From assembly GCF_003335085.1 (NCBI RefSeq), contig NZ_QPEJ01000016.1, positions 62,001 to 126,000 on the forward strand: a stretch of 64,000 nt of DNA. Direction: 5' to 3'. Position numbers and translations under genes: made by a program. The DNA comes from Polaribacter sp. WD7. Lineage in GTDB: Bacteria; Bacteroidota; Bacteroidia; Flavobacteriales; Flavobacteriaceae. The notes below the pieces were generated by a model, which saw only the letters and a program-made list of their open reading frames with translations, had not been told where the DNA came from and did no database searches. Shown here piece by piece: positions 23,620 to 32,896 of this stretch. Position 1 is the first letter of the stretch. The number at the start of each line of letters is the position of its first letter.

Positions 23620-24495
23620 CTAAAAATTAGTTACAAACTTTGCTATCTTACCTTGTAATTGAGAAGACGCTTTAACCAAAGGCAACCTTACATCATTGTT
23701 ACAAATATCCAATTCTTGTAAAACAGTTTTTATTCCAGCAGGATTATTTTCTTCAAAAATATAATCAATAACATCCATCATTTTAAAATGAATATCAAAT
23801 CCTTCTTTAGCATTTCCTTTCAATCCATAATTAATCATTGTAGAAAATGCTTTAGGAAAAGCTTGCCCAATAACAGAAATAACTCCAGAACCTCCTGCTA
23901 AAGTTACTCCAAATGCCAAATCATCATCCCCAGAGATAATTAAAAAATCTGCTGGTTTGGCTTTTAATAAGGTATAGTATTGTTGTTGGTTATTCCCTGC
24001 TTCTTTTACAGCTACAATATTACTGAAGTCTTTTGCCAAACGAAGTGTTGTTGCCGGCTCCATGTTTTTGGCAGTTCTTCCTGGTACATTGTATACAATA
24101 ATTGGTAAATCTGTAGCTTCTGCAATGGCTTTATAATGTTGGTAAAATCCTTCTTGAGTTGGTTTACTATAATAAGGAGCAACAGACAAAATACCATCAA
24201 TCCCTGTAAAATTTCTTGTTTTTAATTCTTCTACAACCAATGCTGTGTTGTTACCTCCAACGCCTAAAACTAAAGGTAAGCGACTGTTATTTGTTTTTAT
24301 AATAACATCTATAATTTCTTGCTTTTCTTTTGGGGTAATTGTAGCACTTTCACCAGTTGTACCATTAATAACAAGGTAATCTGTACCGTTTTCTATATTG
24401 TAATTCACCAACTTAATAAGTGCGTCAAAATCTACACTTAAATCTTTTTTAAATGGTGTAATTAAAGCTACTCCCGTGCCAACAAATTTTTGCAT
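23620..24495 (-). CDS. dapA: DapA, 4-hydroxy-tetrahydrodipicolinate synthase
   Basis: This Schiff-base aldolase condenses pyruvate with aspartate semialdehyde, the committed step of the diaminopimelate/lysine pathway. The 291-aa TIM barrel shows GTGVALITPF (6-15), GTTGESAT (~45-52) and the catalytic tyrosine in IIVYNVPGRTAKNM (~132-145). The Schiff-base lysine is in VAVKEAGNN (~163), and GGSGVISVIG follows near 205. It lies between bamD and the DUF6913 gene and has its own TAATTTTG box 19 bases upstream. dapD of the same pathway is at 11867-12682. Confidence 0.95.
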   Translation of the reverse strand: MQKFVGTGVALITPFKKDLSVDFDALIKLVNYNIENGTDYLVINGTTGESATITPKEKQEIIDVIIKTNNSRLPLVLGVGGNNTALVVEELKTRNFTGIDGILSVAPYYSKPTQEGFYQHYKAIAEATDLPIIVYNVPGRTAKNMEPATTLRLAKDFSNIVAVKEAGNNQQQYYTLLKAKPADFLIISGDDDLAFGVTLAGGSGVISVIGQAFPKAFSTMINYGLKGNAKEGFDIHFKMMDVIDYIFEENNPAGIKTVLQELDICNNDVRLPLVKASSQLQGKIAKFVTNF

Positions 24496-24514
24496 TATAT
24501 TCTATTTAAATATG

Positions 24515-24522
24515 CAAAATTA
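24515..24522 (-). promoter_or_regulatory. -7 promoter box (TAATTTTG) of dapA
   Basis: TAATTTTG on the minus strand lies 19 bases before the dapA ATG. No TTTG is seen at the usual -33 spacing. Confidence 0.4.
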
Positions 24523-24599
24523 CAATTTTAAGATTGATTTTAATGATAAACTTTATAAAGTTAATTGAGAATAAACAATTTTAAAATTATAGTTTAATT

Positions 24600-25115
24600 T
24601 TAGAGTTTATTTAAAATAGAAAGGTATTTTTTTAATTCACTAGAGAACTGCTGAATATCAATAGTTTCTAAAGAAAAATCGATATCAAATAGTTTATAAT
24701 TTACTTGAGAAAATCCCACTTTAAATGAGGCTCTAGATTGTAAGGTCGCTAATTCTAAATATAGATGTTTGTCATCAAAATACGCGATTAATAAATCAAA
24801 AGGTTGTTCTAAAAAGCTTTTGAAATTTTGTTGATGAAACTCACCTTTCCAATTCACATCTTTTTCAGAGAAATGCCTATAAGAAATCTCTTCTGTTTTA
24901 TTAAATCTTCTAAAACTATAAATTTTAGTGTTTCTAACTCCTAGAGTGGATTCAATTTCAGACTGTAATTCTAATTGAGAAGATACCTTATCTGTAGTTA
25001 AAATTCCTATAGATTTAATTTTATCCTGAGAAACAACTCTATTTTCTTCATTTTTTTTAGATAACTTTGAGATTGTCTTGCGTATTTTTTTCTCTTTAAG
25101 TTTGGTAAAATTCAT
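24600..25115 (-). CDS. DUF6913 family protein
   Basis: A 171-aa soluble protein. I assign it to the flavobacterial family DUF6913 from its pattern; no function is known to me. It starts with a very basic helix (MNFTKLKEKKIRKTISKLSKK). A Rossmann-like strand-helix part follows (IKSIGILTTDKVSSQLELQSEI, ~32-53), and then FDLLIAYFDDKHLYLELATLQSRASFKVGFS (~105-135). It lacks a signal peptide and membrane helices. It lies 105 bases upstream of dapA on the same strand, with a phytase-like gene further upstream. Confidence 0.75.
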   Translation of the reverse strand: MNFTKLKEKKIRKTISKLSKKNEENRVVSQDKIKSIGILTTDKVSSQLELQSEIESTLGVRNTKIYSFRRFNKTEEISYRHFSEKDVNWKGEFHQQNFKSFLEQPFDLLIAYFDDKHLYLELATLQSRASFKVGFSQVNYKLFDIDFSLETIDIQQFSSELKKYLSILNKL

Positions 25116-25150
25116 CTTTTGCTATAACTAAACTAAGGTAAAAATAAGAA

Positions 25151-26227
25151 TTATTTATCTACTATTTCTAACAAAATTAATTGATTTAATTGTTTGCCAT
25201 AAATCTGAAAATTATCATCAGAAACTAGTAATAAAGATTGGTTTCCGTTGGATAATTTAGGACCAAACGTGATGCCTTCTATATTATCTACAATACCTTC
25301 TGTAAGCTGATTTCTAATATCATCAAAATCTAAAAGTAATCTTTTTTTTAATGGATAAAACACGTTATCTACAAGCGCCTCTATTTGTAAAGTATTTGTT
25401 GTGTTTTCGTCTACTGTAGCCTCAAATATTTTAATGGTATTGCCATATGCGCCATATCCATTCTGATAAATTCTTTCTACGACTAAAAAACTATTTTTTT
25501 TATATTCTAGTATTGCTGTAACTCCGTTTAAATTTATATTTCCTTTAGGTGGTTTTGGTATCGCTTCTAATTGATATGCGTATTGATGAATTGCTTTTTT
25601 CGTGCTTTTATGTATATATGTAATTCGTATCGGCGAATTAGTTTTTTGAAAACTTGCCTCTTTACCATCTGACTTTAAAACACCTTCCATAGCTATCCAA
25701 AAACCATCTTTATGTATCGCTCTTGAAGAAGCTTCAAAAGCTGCATTGTGTTTAATGTTTTTTAGATTTGATAGATGTTTAGGTAAATGAAACCTTTCTA
25801 AAAAAATACCTTTTTTATCCACTTTAAAAACAGAGGGTAATTTCTTTTTTTTGATTGACCCTTCACTTACTAAGTAAATATTTTCTTTCTCATCAACAAA
25901 AATAGATTCTAAATCTAGGGTATTATTGTTAAAAAAAGTATGCTTGGATTTCTCTAACAATACAACATCTGTAAAATGTACGTTTTGAATTTCACCATCG
26001 TTAATTTTGATTTTTGCTGATATAATTCTTGGATTTTGCGCATCATCTACCACAAAATAAAAGGTATTATGCGCGTAATCGATTCCAGACAAACCACCAA
26101 CAATGGTATTTTTAAAGGTTAGAGAATCTTGAATTATAAATTCGTCTAAATAGTTAAGTTTTACCTGTCCTGATACAACGTTTAAAAAACAGCAAAAAAC
26201 AATTAAAAGGAATACTATTTTTTTCAT
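25151..26227 (-). CDS. Secreted esterase-like/phytase-like domain protein (PF13449 type)
   Basis: A 358-aa exported protein with a signal peptide (MKKIVFLLIVFCCFLNVVSG, cleavage near 20). The rest resembles the 'esterase-like activity of phytase' beta-propeller family. Typical stretches are VGGLSGIDYAHNTFYFVVDD (~43-62), LDLESIFVDEKENIYLVSEG (~104-123), FWIAMEGVL and the C-terminal EGITFGPKLSNGNQSLLLVSDDNF. That last motif is the family hallmark. Enzyme activity has not been proven for most members. It has a TAACTTTG box just upstream and diverges from the DoxX gene. Confidence 0.83.
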   Translation of the reverse strand: MKKIVFLLIVFCCFLNVVSGQVKLNYLDEFIIQDSLTFKNTIVGGLSGIDYAHNTFYFVVDDAQNPRIISAKIKINDGEIQNVHFTDVVLLEKSKHTFFNNNTLDLESIFVDEKENIYLVSEGSIKKKKLPSVFKVDKKGIFLERFHLPKHLSNLKNIKHNAAFEASSRAIHKDGFWIAMEGVLKSDGKEASFQKTNSPIRITYIHKSTKKAIHQYAYQLEAIPKPPKGNINLNGVTAILEYKKNSFLVVERIYQNGYGAYGNTIKIFEATVDENTTNTLQIEALVDNVFYPLKKRLLLDFDDIRNQLTEGIVDNIEGITFGPKLSNGNQSLLLVSDDNFQIYGKQLNQLILLEIVDK

Positions 26228-26241
26228 TACAATAGTTTTAA

Positions 26242-26249
26242 CAAAGTTA
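26242..26249 (-). promoter_or_regulatory. -7 promoter box (TAACTTTG) of the phytase-like gene
   Basis: TAACTTTG on the minus strand is 14 bases before the start codon. No TTTG appears at -33 distance. Confidence 0.4.
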
Positions 26250-26302
26250 TGATTTTGTAAGTATACTTTATATGTATCGTCTACAAATTAAATCAAACAA
26301 TA

Positions 26303-26686
26303 ATGAACACAAAGTTTCTTTTTACAATTAAATCTATTGCAGCTATTATTATGTTACAAACTTTGTTTTATAAATTTAATGGTGCAAAAGAAAGTGTAGA
26401 TCTCTTTACTAAATTAGCTGGAGACAATGAGGCTATTATGAGAATAGGAACTGGTATTTTAGAATTAATTGCTTCTGTATTACTATTTGTTCCTAAAAGG
26501 ATTTGGCTAGGAGCTTTTTTAACTATAAGTCTTATGGGAGGTGCTATATTTTCTCATTTGACAAAAATTGGAATCACCCATAATAATGATAGAGGGTTAC
26601 TTTTTGGGTCTGCTATTTTTATCTTTCTTACAGGAATTATAATTTTAGTTTCTGAAAAAGATTATATTCCTTTTTTAAAAAAATAA
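26303..26686 (+). CDS. DoxX-like small membrane protein
   Basis: A 127-aa integral membrane protein with four hydrophobic segments, at about 6-24, 46-64, 68-88 and 97-117. The conserved KFNGAKESVDLFTKLAG stretch between segments 1 and 2 and the LELIASVLLFVPKRIWLGAFL segment are typical of DoxX/YphA-type proteins. The family is linked to quinone-dependent redox processes, but this member's substrate is unknown. It is a single-gene unit facing right, divergent from the phytase-like gene, and is followed by a long stretch without ORFs. Confidence 0.8.
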   Translation: MNTKFLFTIKSIAAIIMLQTLFYKFNGAKESVDLFTKLAGDNEAIMRIGTGILELIASVLLFVPKRIWLGAFLTISLMGGAIFSHLTKIGITHNNDRGLLFGSAIFIFLTGIIILVSEKDYIPFLKK

Positions 26687-26739
26687 GCTACTGTAGTTCA
26701 GATTCTTATTATTTTTTTAAATAGTATTTCTTAAAAAAA

Positions 26740-26961
26740 ACTTAAAAAAACTTGCATTATCTATTTTTAGTTTATACTTTTACATTGTAATTAGTAATAA
26801 TTATACCTTTTAACCCCTAAATCAATAAATATGAAGTAAATTTATTTTGAGTCATTCCCCTAACTATTAGAATCCCCTAAACTAATAATTGACAAAAAAA
26901 TAAAAAAGTAATATCTATTAATTTAGAACCAAAAACCACTACTAAATGTAGTGGTTTTTTT
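26740..26961 (+). ncRNA. Candidate small RNA or orphan leader ending in a strong terminator
   Basis: Within the gene-free stretch 26687-27170 a promoter-like TTGCAT (~26753) and TATACTTTT (~26773) are followed by about 150 bases without an ORF. A perfect rho-independent terminator then follows at 26931-26961. The body contains CCCCTAA three times (near 26815, 26858 and 26874), with CCCCTAACTATTA and CCCCTAAACTAATA as a near repeat. The only ATG-led frame is three codons. The rest of the stretch (26962-27170) shows nothing I can name. Confidence 0.4.
26931..26961 (+). terminator. Rho-independent terminator of the orphan transcript
   Basis: AAAAACCACTAC (26931-26942) pairs perfectly with GTAGTGGTTTTT (26948-26959) over a five-base loop. 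It is followed by more T residues. No coding gene ends nearby: DoxX stops 245 bases upstream and the AlkC-like gene 210 bases away points toward it. Confidence 0.8.
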
Positions 26962-27170
26962 ATTTATTCTTAAAAATCTTTTTTTTACGATAAATTTTCA
27001 AACATTTTTATAGGTGTGTCTTTGTTCATAATGACTAGTGTAATATAATTCATTACTCCAAAAATTTTTTGGTAGTTTATATCTTAAAGGCAATTTTCAT
27101 AGTTGACGAATATCACTAAAAAGGTAAAACATTAAAATTTTCTTCATCATTTAACTTATAATTCTATCAG

Positions 27171-27989
27171 TTATTTTTTATCAATTGTTCGTTTTGCTCT
27201 CTTTATTATTTTTTGAGTTTCCTTTGTAGGTGAATCTATTTTCCATTTTTCACAAAGACCAATTACAAAATCAGGTCTTGTTTTACTGGCATCATTCAAC
27301 CAATTTCCAACACTATTTTGAACGTAATTTGAAGTATCTGATTTCAAATTTTCAAGAATAGGTAAAGCTACTTCTGGAGTTTCTTTTAATTTTTCTATAT
27401 GTTTACACCATACACCTCTTGGTCTTGTTGACTCAGTTGTAAATCGTCTTATATTTTCATCTCTATTTTTTGTCCAACTACTTAAAATATTTATTGATCT
27501 TTCTAAATTGCTATCAATCTCAGGGCGTAAAGCCATCCAAACAACCTCTCTTACTCCAAAATGAGTGTCTGCCACTAATTTTTTGGACTGATTTAGTTTT
27601 TCGTTTATGCTTAATTTATCATTCAAAGACTTAAGGTAAGGCGCGTAGCAACGAATAGTATCTGATATATGAGAACTTAATTTATTGAAGATAGAGTTAA
27701 TTTCTGTTTTATCTGAATACAGTTCATAAATTACTGATCCAACTAATTGTATTGTACTCATCGTAGAAGGCTTTTTTTGAAATTTTATTTTTTCACAAAT
27801 CGCTACTATATTCTCAGCTGAAATTCCAATTTCTAAAAAATTTGTATGTATAAGTTTTAGATGATCAACAGCTAGCCATTCTGTTAAATTGACTGATTCA
27901 ATATAACCTTTATTTAATAGTTCTAAAACTTCTTTTGGAATGTCTTGCGTTTTTATAGCCCCTTTACGATTGAGTATTTCTTTATTCAT
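27171..27989 (-). CDS. DNA alkylation repair protein (AlkC/AlkD-like HEAT-repeat DNA glycosylase)
   Basis: A 272-aa all-helical protein of the AlkC/AlkD superfamily, which excises N3- and N7-alkylated purines using a HEAT-like scaffold. It contains repeated helical pairs with aromatic and charged residues. The stretch THFGVREVVWMALRP (~142-156) and the conserved RRFTTESTRPRGVWCKHI (~181-198) are characteristic of the AlkC-like branch, followed by NYVQNSVGNWLNDASKTRPD (~222-241). It stands alone between a 484-bp gene-free stretch and the permease-peptidase gene. That position, and the lack of operon partners, would fit acquisition or mobility, but I see no direct sign of transfer. Confidence 0.82.
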   Translation of the reverse strand: MNKEILNRKGAIKTQDIPKEVLELLNKGYIESVNLTEWLAVDHLKLIHTNFLEIGISAENIVAICEKIKFQKKPSTMSTIQLVGSVIYELYSDKTEINSIFNKLSSHISDTIRCYAPYLKSLNDKLSINEKLNQSKKLVADTHFGVREVVWMALRPEIDSNLERSINILSSWTKNRDENIRRFTTESTRPRGVWCKHIEKLKETPEVALPILENLKSDTSNYVQNSVGNWLNDASKTRPDFVIGLCEKWKIDSPTKETQKIIKRAKRTIDKK

Positions 27990-28069
27990 CTTAAAGTTTT
28001 ACTAATTGACAAAATCTATGATATTATACTAAGTATTTATTTTATTAAAACCTTTTGTTTACAAATATT

Positions 28070-31000
28070 TTACAATTTTCTTCTATTATCTTCAGACTTT
28101 GTATCTATTAATTTATTGTATGGATCTACACCTACTTCTATTGGTTTTTGATCTACAATTATTGTAATTTTATTGTAAATGCTTGTTATTTTATGTTTTT
28201 GCAAATACAACTCTTTTACCTTTATTTCTCCATCAACTTCTTCTTCTGTAAAAATTCCAATATCTATATAATCTGCAAGAGGTACAGATAATATCGGTTT
28301 TTTCATTTTGTCTGATTTGTAGGTCAATGTATCTCCTACTTGCTCTCCATAATAACGTTTTCCTTTTTCACTATTTCTGTATTTAGACACTTCAAACTCA
28401 ATTTCTACTTCATATTTTCCATTATCCAAAACTGTTGTTTTTGCATCTAACACTCTATTTCTATATAAAGTTATCGTCTCAAACATATCTTTGATGATAT
28501 AATTTAAAGAATCTGGAGTTACCTTGCGTATATAGTCTACCATTTCTATAGAAGTTGTGTAAGGTGGTTCTTGAAATTTTACTTTTTCTACATACTTTTT
28601 CAATGCTCCGTTTAACTTTTTTTCTCCTATGTAATCGCTTAAAGCATAAAATACTAAAGAACCTTTTTGATATCTAATGTAACCTTGTCCGTCATTATAC
28701 ATTAACGGTTTTTCTCTTTTAGTTTCTAAGGTCCTTTGTAATAAATAGGCATCTAAAGCCTCTTTTAAAAATGTTCTCATTTTGTCTTTGCCATGTTCTT
28801 GCTCTAACACTTTTAAGGCTACATATTCTGATAAGCTTTCTGATAACATCGTGGCTCCTAAAACATCTGCCCCTATTACTTGATGTGCCCACCATTGATG
28901 CGCAACCTCATGCACTGTAATGGTAAATGGGTAGTTTACACCATCATCATTGCTATCATCTACATCTGCAATAAAACCTACGCCTTCTGAAAACGGAATA
29001 GTATTTGGAAACGATTGCGCAAAACTTCCGCCAGTTCTTGGAAACTCTATAATTCTAGTTTGTCTATGTTGATACGGACTAAAATTTTCTGAATTGTAAT
29101 CTAATGATGCTTTCATTCCTTTCATCATTCTATCTAAATTGTACTCATGTCCTTTATGATAATAAATCTCTAAACTTATACCTTTGTACGTTTCCTTTTT
29201 CACCTGATACCTAGCAGAATTGAATGCATAAAAGTTTAAGATTTTACTATCCATTTTATAATGGTAGTATTTACGATTGCCATCTTCCCATTCTTTTTGT
29301 AAATAACCTGGTGCTATAGCTATTTGATCTTTAGAAGTAGATACTGTTGCTTCAAAATCTATCCAATCTGAATCTTTTGATATGTAAGTATTTCCTAGAG
29401 CTGTTGAATCTGAAGGATGAGGACGTAAATTGTTAGGAGGCAAATTGTATTTCTTACGTGTTTTATTATCTGTTAATTCTGCCCTTGGCGAATATCCTAA
29501 AGACGGAAACATTTGAAAATTATTGATAAATGTTCCGTTTTCTCTAATTGGAGATTTTCTTCTATAGGTTGTATTTTGCTTACTTTTTACTGCAATAGAC
29601 AATTGTAGTGTGTCTCCTGGTAAAATTGGTGTATCAAATTTATAAATATCAAAATGTTGAATAGTATCCTCTAAAACCAAGGCATTGGTTTTGCTAAATT
29701 CAAATGAACTTTCTAACGAATTATGATTTAAAAATACACTATCTATAGCCTCTTCTGTTTTATTAACCATAGTATAGGTTGCTGATGCATTGTAGGTTCT
29801 TTTCTTTGGAAAAATATGAACCTCTGTTGAAACTGCCACTATTCTAGGTTGTGCGTATTTTTCATATTTTTTATACTCTTTCTCCCATTTAACCGCATTT
29901 AATTCAGCTTGTTTTGCAGATGTTCTTTTTCCTTTAACTCCAGTTTCTTTATAAATTGAAAATCCTACAATTAAAAAAGCTACAGAAAATACAATAAAAC
30001 CAACAGCTGCTACTCCTTTGCATCTTGATTTTACGATAGACAATCGTTCTGATGCCGAACTTAGAATACCACGAACCCAAAAGAAAAAAGACAATACCAA
30101 TAAAGATAAACCACCAAGAATCCAATATAGTTTGTAAGATAAATATGGCGTTAAAATTCCATATCCGTTCATGTCTGAATATCTAAAACCAGGACCTTCA
30201 TTGTATTTAAAAATAGCTTGTTCTATACCTGCCAAAGACAAAAATGGCGTACCAATAGAAACTACTAATAATATAAATAAACCCAAATATGGGTTTCTAA
30301 TTAGCGTTTGAACAAACATCGCCAATAACAACCAAATAAAATAATTAAGGAAATTTAAAACATACAATTCGTATAGGTAATGGCCAATTTCAAAATTGTA
30401 AAATCCTTTATAGATTTGAAATGAAACACCCGCTAACATTATAACTCCCAATAATACTATTTGCATTTTTACTAATGCAAGCACCTTAGAGAGTAAAAGC
30501 GTCCAATTAGGAACTGGAGTTGCATCTACTAAATGGTCTGTTTTACTAATTTTTGCTCTAGCAATTAACATACCTGCATACAAAAATGTACATACATTAA
30601 TTGCTATTTTAAACACACCTCCAATACTTATCATTTTCCAAGTCACAGGTAAAGTAGCTGTTCCAAATAAATTGCCAATTTCAGATAAACCAACAATCAT
30701 TAAAACCAAACCTACCAAAACAATAGAAATAAATGCCCAACTTTTTACAATGTATTTAAAATCTAATATAGATAACCTCCACATTGTTGTAAGGTTTTGC
30801 ACAAAAGAATAATCATACGTTACCTTGGGTAAGATAATTTTTGTAATTCCGCTAAAATTAGACTTTGTAATTCTTTTACCTTTCTGTTTTTTGAACGAGA
30901 ATGAAATTGCGTTTTGACTAAATGTAAATAATTTGTACACCAACCCAAAAATTAAACTAGAAATACCCAACCATAACAAGCGATTGTATATTACCATCTC

Positions 31001-31720
31001 TTTAATTGGGATTTGTAGTTCATTCTGCTCAGACATTGTCCAATATTTCGTGTAGTAGCTAACTGCACCACCTCCAAAAGGGTCTAAAATTGCAAATAAG
31101 CCTCTTTGTTCTGGCTCAGACAATATACTTTCTAAAACCCCTTGTGCAAAAATCAATACAATTACTGTAATAAAACCAGCTGCAATATTTCTAGAAAAAG
31201 TAACCACAGCAAAAACTATTGCCCCAAATAAAAATACGTTTGGTAAAATAAATACAAAATACGTTTTTATATAAGTTGTAAACTGTAAAGGACCAACAAT
31301 ATCTTGATTTGTTCCTGGAAAACGAAATCCAACAATCATACCCAGAGCAATACACAAAACAATTAAAGTAATAACTACAATACCACTGCAAAATTTAGCA
31401 AATAAGTAATTGGTTTTGGTAAATGGGTATGAATACAAAATAGTATGCATTTCACTCTTATAGTCTCTGTAAATAGACACCCCAACAATAGAAGGAAATA
31501 AGAAAAATATAAAAATGGTTAATGCATTGAAAAGAGTTGACGTACCGTAAGGAGAATTTACAATTCGTGATGAGCCTGTGGTTGCTGTAACAGAATCAAA
31601 AAGTCCTGCTGTTGCAGAAGATAAGAAAAATGCCAATAATAAAAAGATGGCTGCATAAATATAAAAAGCTGGCTTATTGAACCAGTATTTTAATTCTTGT
31701 TTAAAAATAGTTGAAAACAT
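28070..31720 (-). CDS. ABC-2 permease fused to an M1-family aminopeptidase domain
   Basis: A 1216-aa membrane protein with two parts. The first ~580 residues hold about twelve hydrophobic segments in two ABC-2 type permease halves. The first starts at FNKPAFYIYAAIF; the second starts near 315 after a basic linker. After a hydrophobic segment near 565-590 comes a large periplasmic region. It carries an M1 gluzincin site, HEVAHQWW near residue 935, with the second zinc-ligand glutamate downstream in ESLSEYVALKVLE. The partner ATPase gene lies just upstream, 58 bases away. Such fusions occur across Bacteroidota, but substrate and peptidase function are unknown to me. Confidence 0.88.
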   Translation of the reverse strand: MFSTIFKQELKYWFNKPAFYIYAAIFLLLAFFLSSATAGLFDSVTATTGSSRIVNSPYGTSTLFNALTIFIFFLFPSIVGVSIYRDYKSEMHTILYSYPFTKTNYLFAKFCSGIVVITLIVLCIALGMIVGFRFPGTNQDIVGPLQFTTYIKTYFVFILPNVFLFGAIVFAVVTFSRNIAAGFITVIVLIFAQGVLESILSEPEQRGLFAILDPFGGGAVSYYTKYWTMSEQNELQIPIKEMVIYNRLLWLGISSLIFGLVYKLFTFSQNAISFSFKKQKGKRITKSNFSGITKIILPKVTYDYSFVQNLTTMWRLSILDFKYIVKSWAFISIVLVGLVLMIVGLSEIGNLFGTATLPVTWKMISIGGVFKIAINVCTFLYAGMLIARAKISKTDHLVDATPVPNWTLLLSKVLALVKMQIVLLGVIMLAGVSFQIYKGFYNFEIGHYLYELYVLNFLNYFIWLLLAMFVQTLIRNPYLGLFILLVVSIGTPFLSLAGIEQAIFKYNEGPGFRYSDMNGYGILTPYLSYKLYWILGGLSLLVLSFFFWVRGILSSASERLSIVKSRCKGVAAVGFIVFSVAFLIVGFSIYKETGVKGKRTSAKQAELNAVKWEKEYKKYEKYAQPRIVAVSTEVHIFPKKRTYNASATYTMVNKTEEAIDSVFLNHNSLESSFEFSKTNALVLEDTIQHFDIYKFDTPILPGDTLQLSIAVKSKQNTTYRRKSPIRENGTFINNFQMFPSLGYSPRAELTDNKTRKKYNLPPNNLRPHPSDSTALGNTYISKDSDWIDFEATVSTSKDQIAIAPGYLQKEWEDGNRKYYHYKMDSKILNFYAFNSARYQVKKETYKGISLEIYYHKGHEYNLDRMMKGMKASLDYNSENFSPYQHRQTRIIEFPRTGGSFAQSFPNTIPFSEGVGFIADVDDSNDDGVNYPFTITVHEVAHQWWAHQVIGADVLGATMLSESLSEYVALKVLEQEHGKDKMRTFLKEALDAYLLQRTLETKREKPLMYNDGQGYIRYQKGSLVFYALSDYIGEKKLNGALKKYVEKVKFQEPPYTTSIEMVDYIRKVTPDSLNYIIKDMFETITLYRNRVLDAKTTVLDNGKYEVEIEFEVSKYRNSEKGKRYYGEQVGDTLTYKSDKMKKPILSVPLADYIDIGIFTEEEVDGEIKVKELYLQKHKITSIYNKITIIVDQKPIEVGVDPYNKLIDTKSEDNRRKL

Positions 31721-31778
31721 ATTTTAAGGTGTATAAGTTGAAGTCTGTATTTGTGTTGTTAAAACTAGAAATATTGTA

Positions 31779-32666
31779 TTACACTAATTCTGGTTCATCT
31801 TTTTGTAATGCCATAAAATACACATCATCTAACTGTGGTTTGGCTTGCACAAATTCTCTTGATGGTTTTTCTACTGAATATACCCTAATGTTAAGCGTAT
31901 TGTCTTGATTATAACTAGAAGATAAAATAGAAAACTTTTTTTCTTCCATTTCCAAATCGTCTCTGTTGATGGTTTTAGTCCAAATAACACCTTCTATTTC
32001 TAACGTAGCTTCTTGCGGAGTTGTATGTTTTAAAATTTTACCACCGTTTAAAATGGCCATTTCATTACACAACTCTTTAACATCTTCTACAATATGTGTA
32101 GAAAAAATAACGGTACAATTGGTACCAACTTCTCTTAACACATTTAAAAAACGAACTCTTTCTGCAGGATCTAAACCTGCTGTAGGTTCATCTACTATTA
32201 TTAATTTGGGGTTGTTTAAAAGCAATTGTGCTATACCAAAACGTTGTTTCATACCTCCAGAATAACCAGCTACATACTTTTTTCTAACGTCATATAAATT
32301 GGTAATTTCTAATACTTCTTTTACCAAAGCCTTTCTATCAGATTTTTTAGCCACTCCTTTTAAAGTAGCAAAATAATCTAATAAATCTTCTGCAGACATT
32401 TTTGGATACACTCCAAAAGATTGTGGCAAATAACCTAACACTTTTCTAAGAGACATGTTGTCTTCTAATACATTAATATCACCAAAAGTAATGCTACCAG
32501 AATCTGGACTTTGAAGTGTTGCAATAGTTCTCATTAAAGATGATTTTCCTGCACCATTAGGCCCCAACAAACCAAACATTCCTGTACCAATTTCTATGCT
32601 CAAGTTATCTATTGCTTTTACTCCATTTTTATACGTTTTAGTCAAATTTTCTATTACTAATTTCAT
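31779..32666 (-). CDS. ABC transporter ATP-binding protein, partner of the permease-aminopeptidase
   Basis: A 295-aa cytoplasmic ATPase of the CcmA/DrrA type used by ABC-2 exporters. It shows Walker A GPNGAGKSS (35-43), the Q-loop LPQSFGVYP (~81-89), the signature YSGGMKQR, Walker B LIIVDEPTAGLDP and an H-loop STHIVEDV. The C-terminal ~75 residues after ILKHTTPQEATLEIEGVIW are a variable accessory domain. It is directly upstream of the permease-M1 fusion gene on the same strand, so the two should form one transporter. It is less likely to be gliding GldA, because the gldFG genes lie 16 kb away. Confidence 0.9.
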   Translation of the reverse strand: MKLVIENLTKTYKNGVKAIDNLSIEIGTGMFGLLGPNGAGKSSLMRTIATLQSPDSGSITFGDINVLEDNMSLRKVLGYLPQSFGVYPKMSAEDLLDYFATLKGVAKKSDRKALVKEVLEITNLYDVRKKYVAGYSGGMKQRFGIAQLLLNNPKLIIVDEPTAGLDPAERVRFLNVLREVGTNCTVIFSTHIVEDVKELCNEMAILNGGKILKHTTPQEATLEIEGVIWTKTINRDDLEMEEKKFSILSSSYNQDNTLNIRVYSVEKPSREFVQAKPQLDDVYFMALQKDEPELV

Positions 32667-32896
32667 GATACCAGGTTTTGTTTTATTTCTTAAAAGTATG
32701 TATGCTAAAAATCTATTTCAAAATCTTATTTAAGAAAAATAAGAATTATACATATGTGTAAAAATAAGAACTTTTGTTACACCTTTTTGTGATTATTTTA
32801 ATTGAAATGCTAAAAAATCGTTTTATTTTTACGTCTATATCTTTTGAGTATTAAAATAAAAATCTCAAATCAATTTAAATTTAACAAACAGAAAAT

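Noticed and set aside
27171..27989. The AlkC-like gene and its gene-free flank as a defence or mobile island.
   Set aside because: It is a single repair gene with no integrase, terminal repeats or neighbouring defence genes, and codon use looks like that of its neighbours.
31779..32666. The stand-alone ABC ATPase as GldA, the missing partner of GldF and GldG.
   Set aside because: It is directly linked to the permease-peptidase fusion gene, and gldFG lie 16 kb away on the opposite strand. The sequence does not resemble GldA closely enough to say otherwise.
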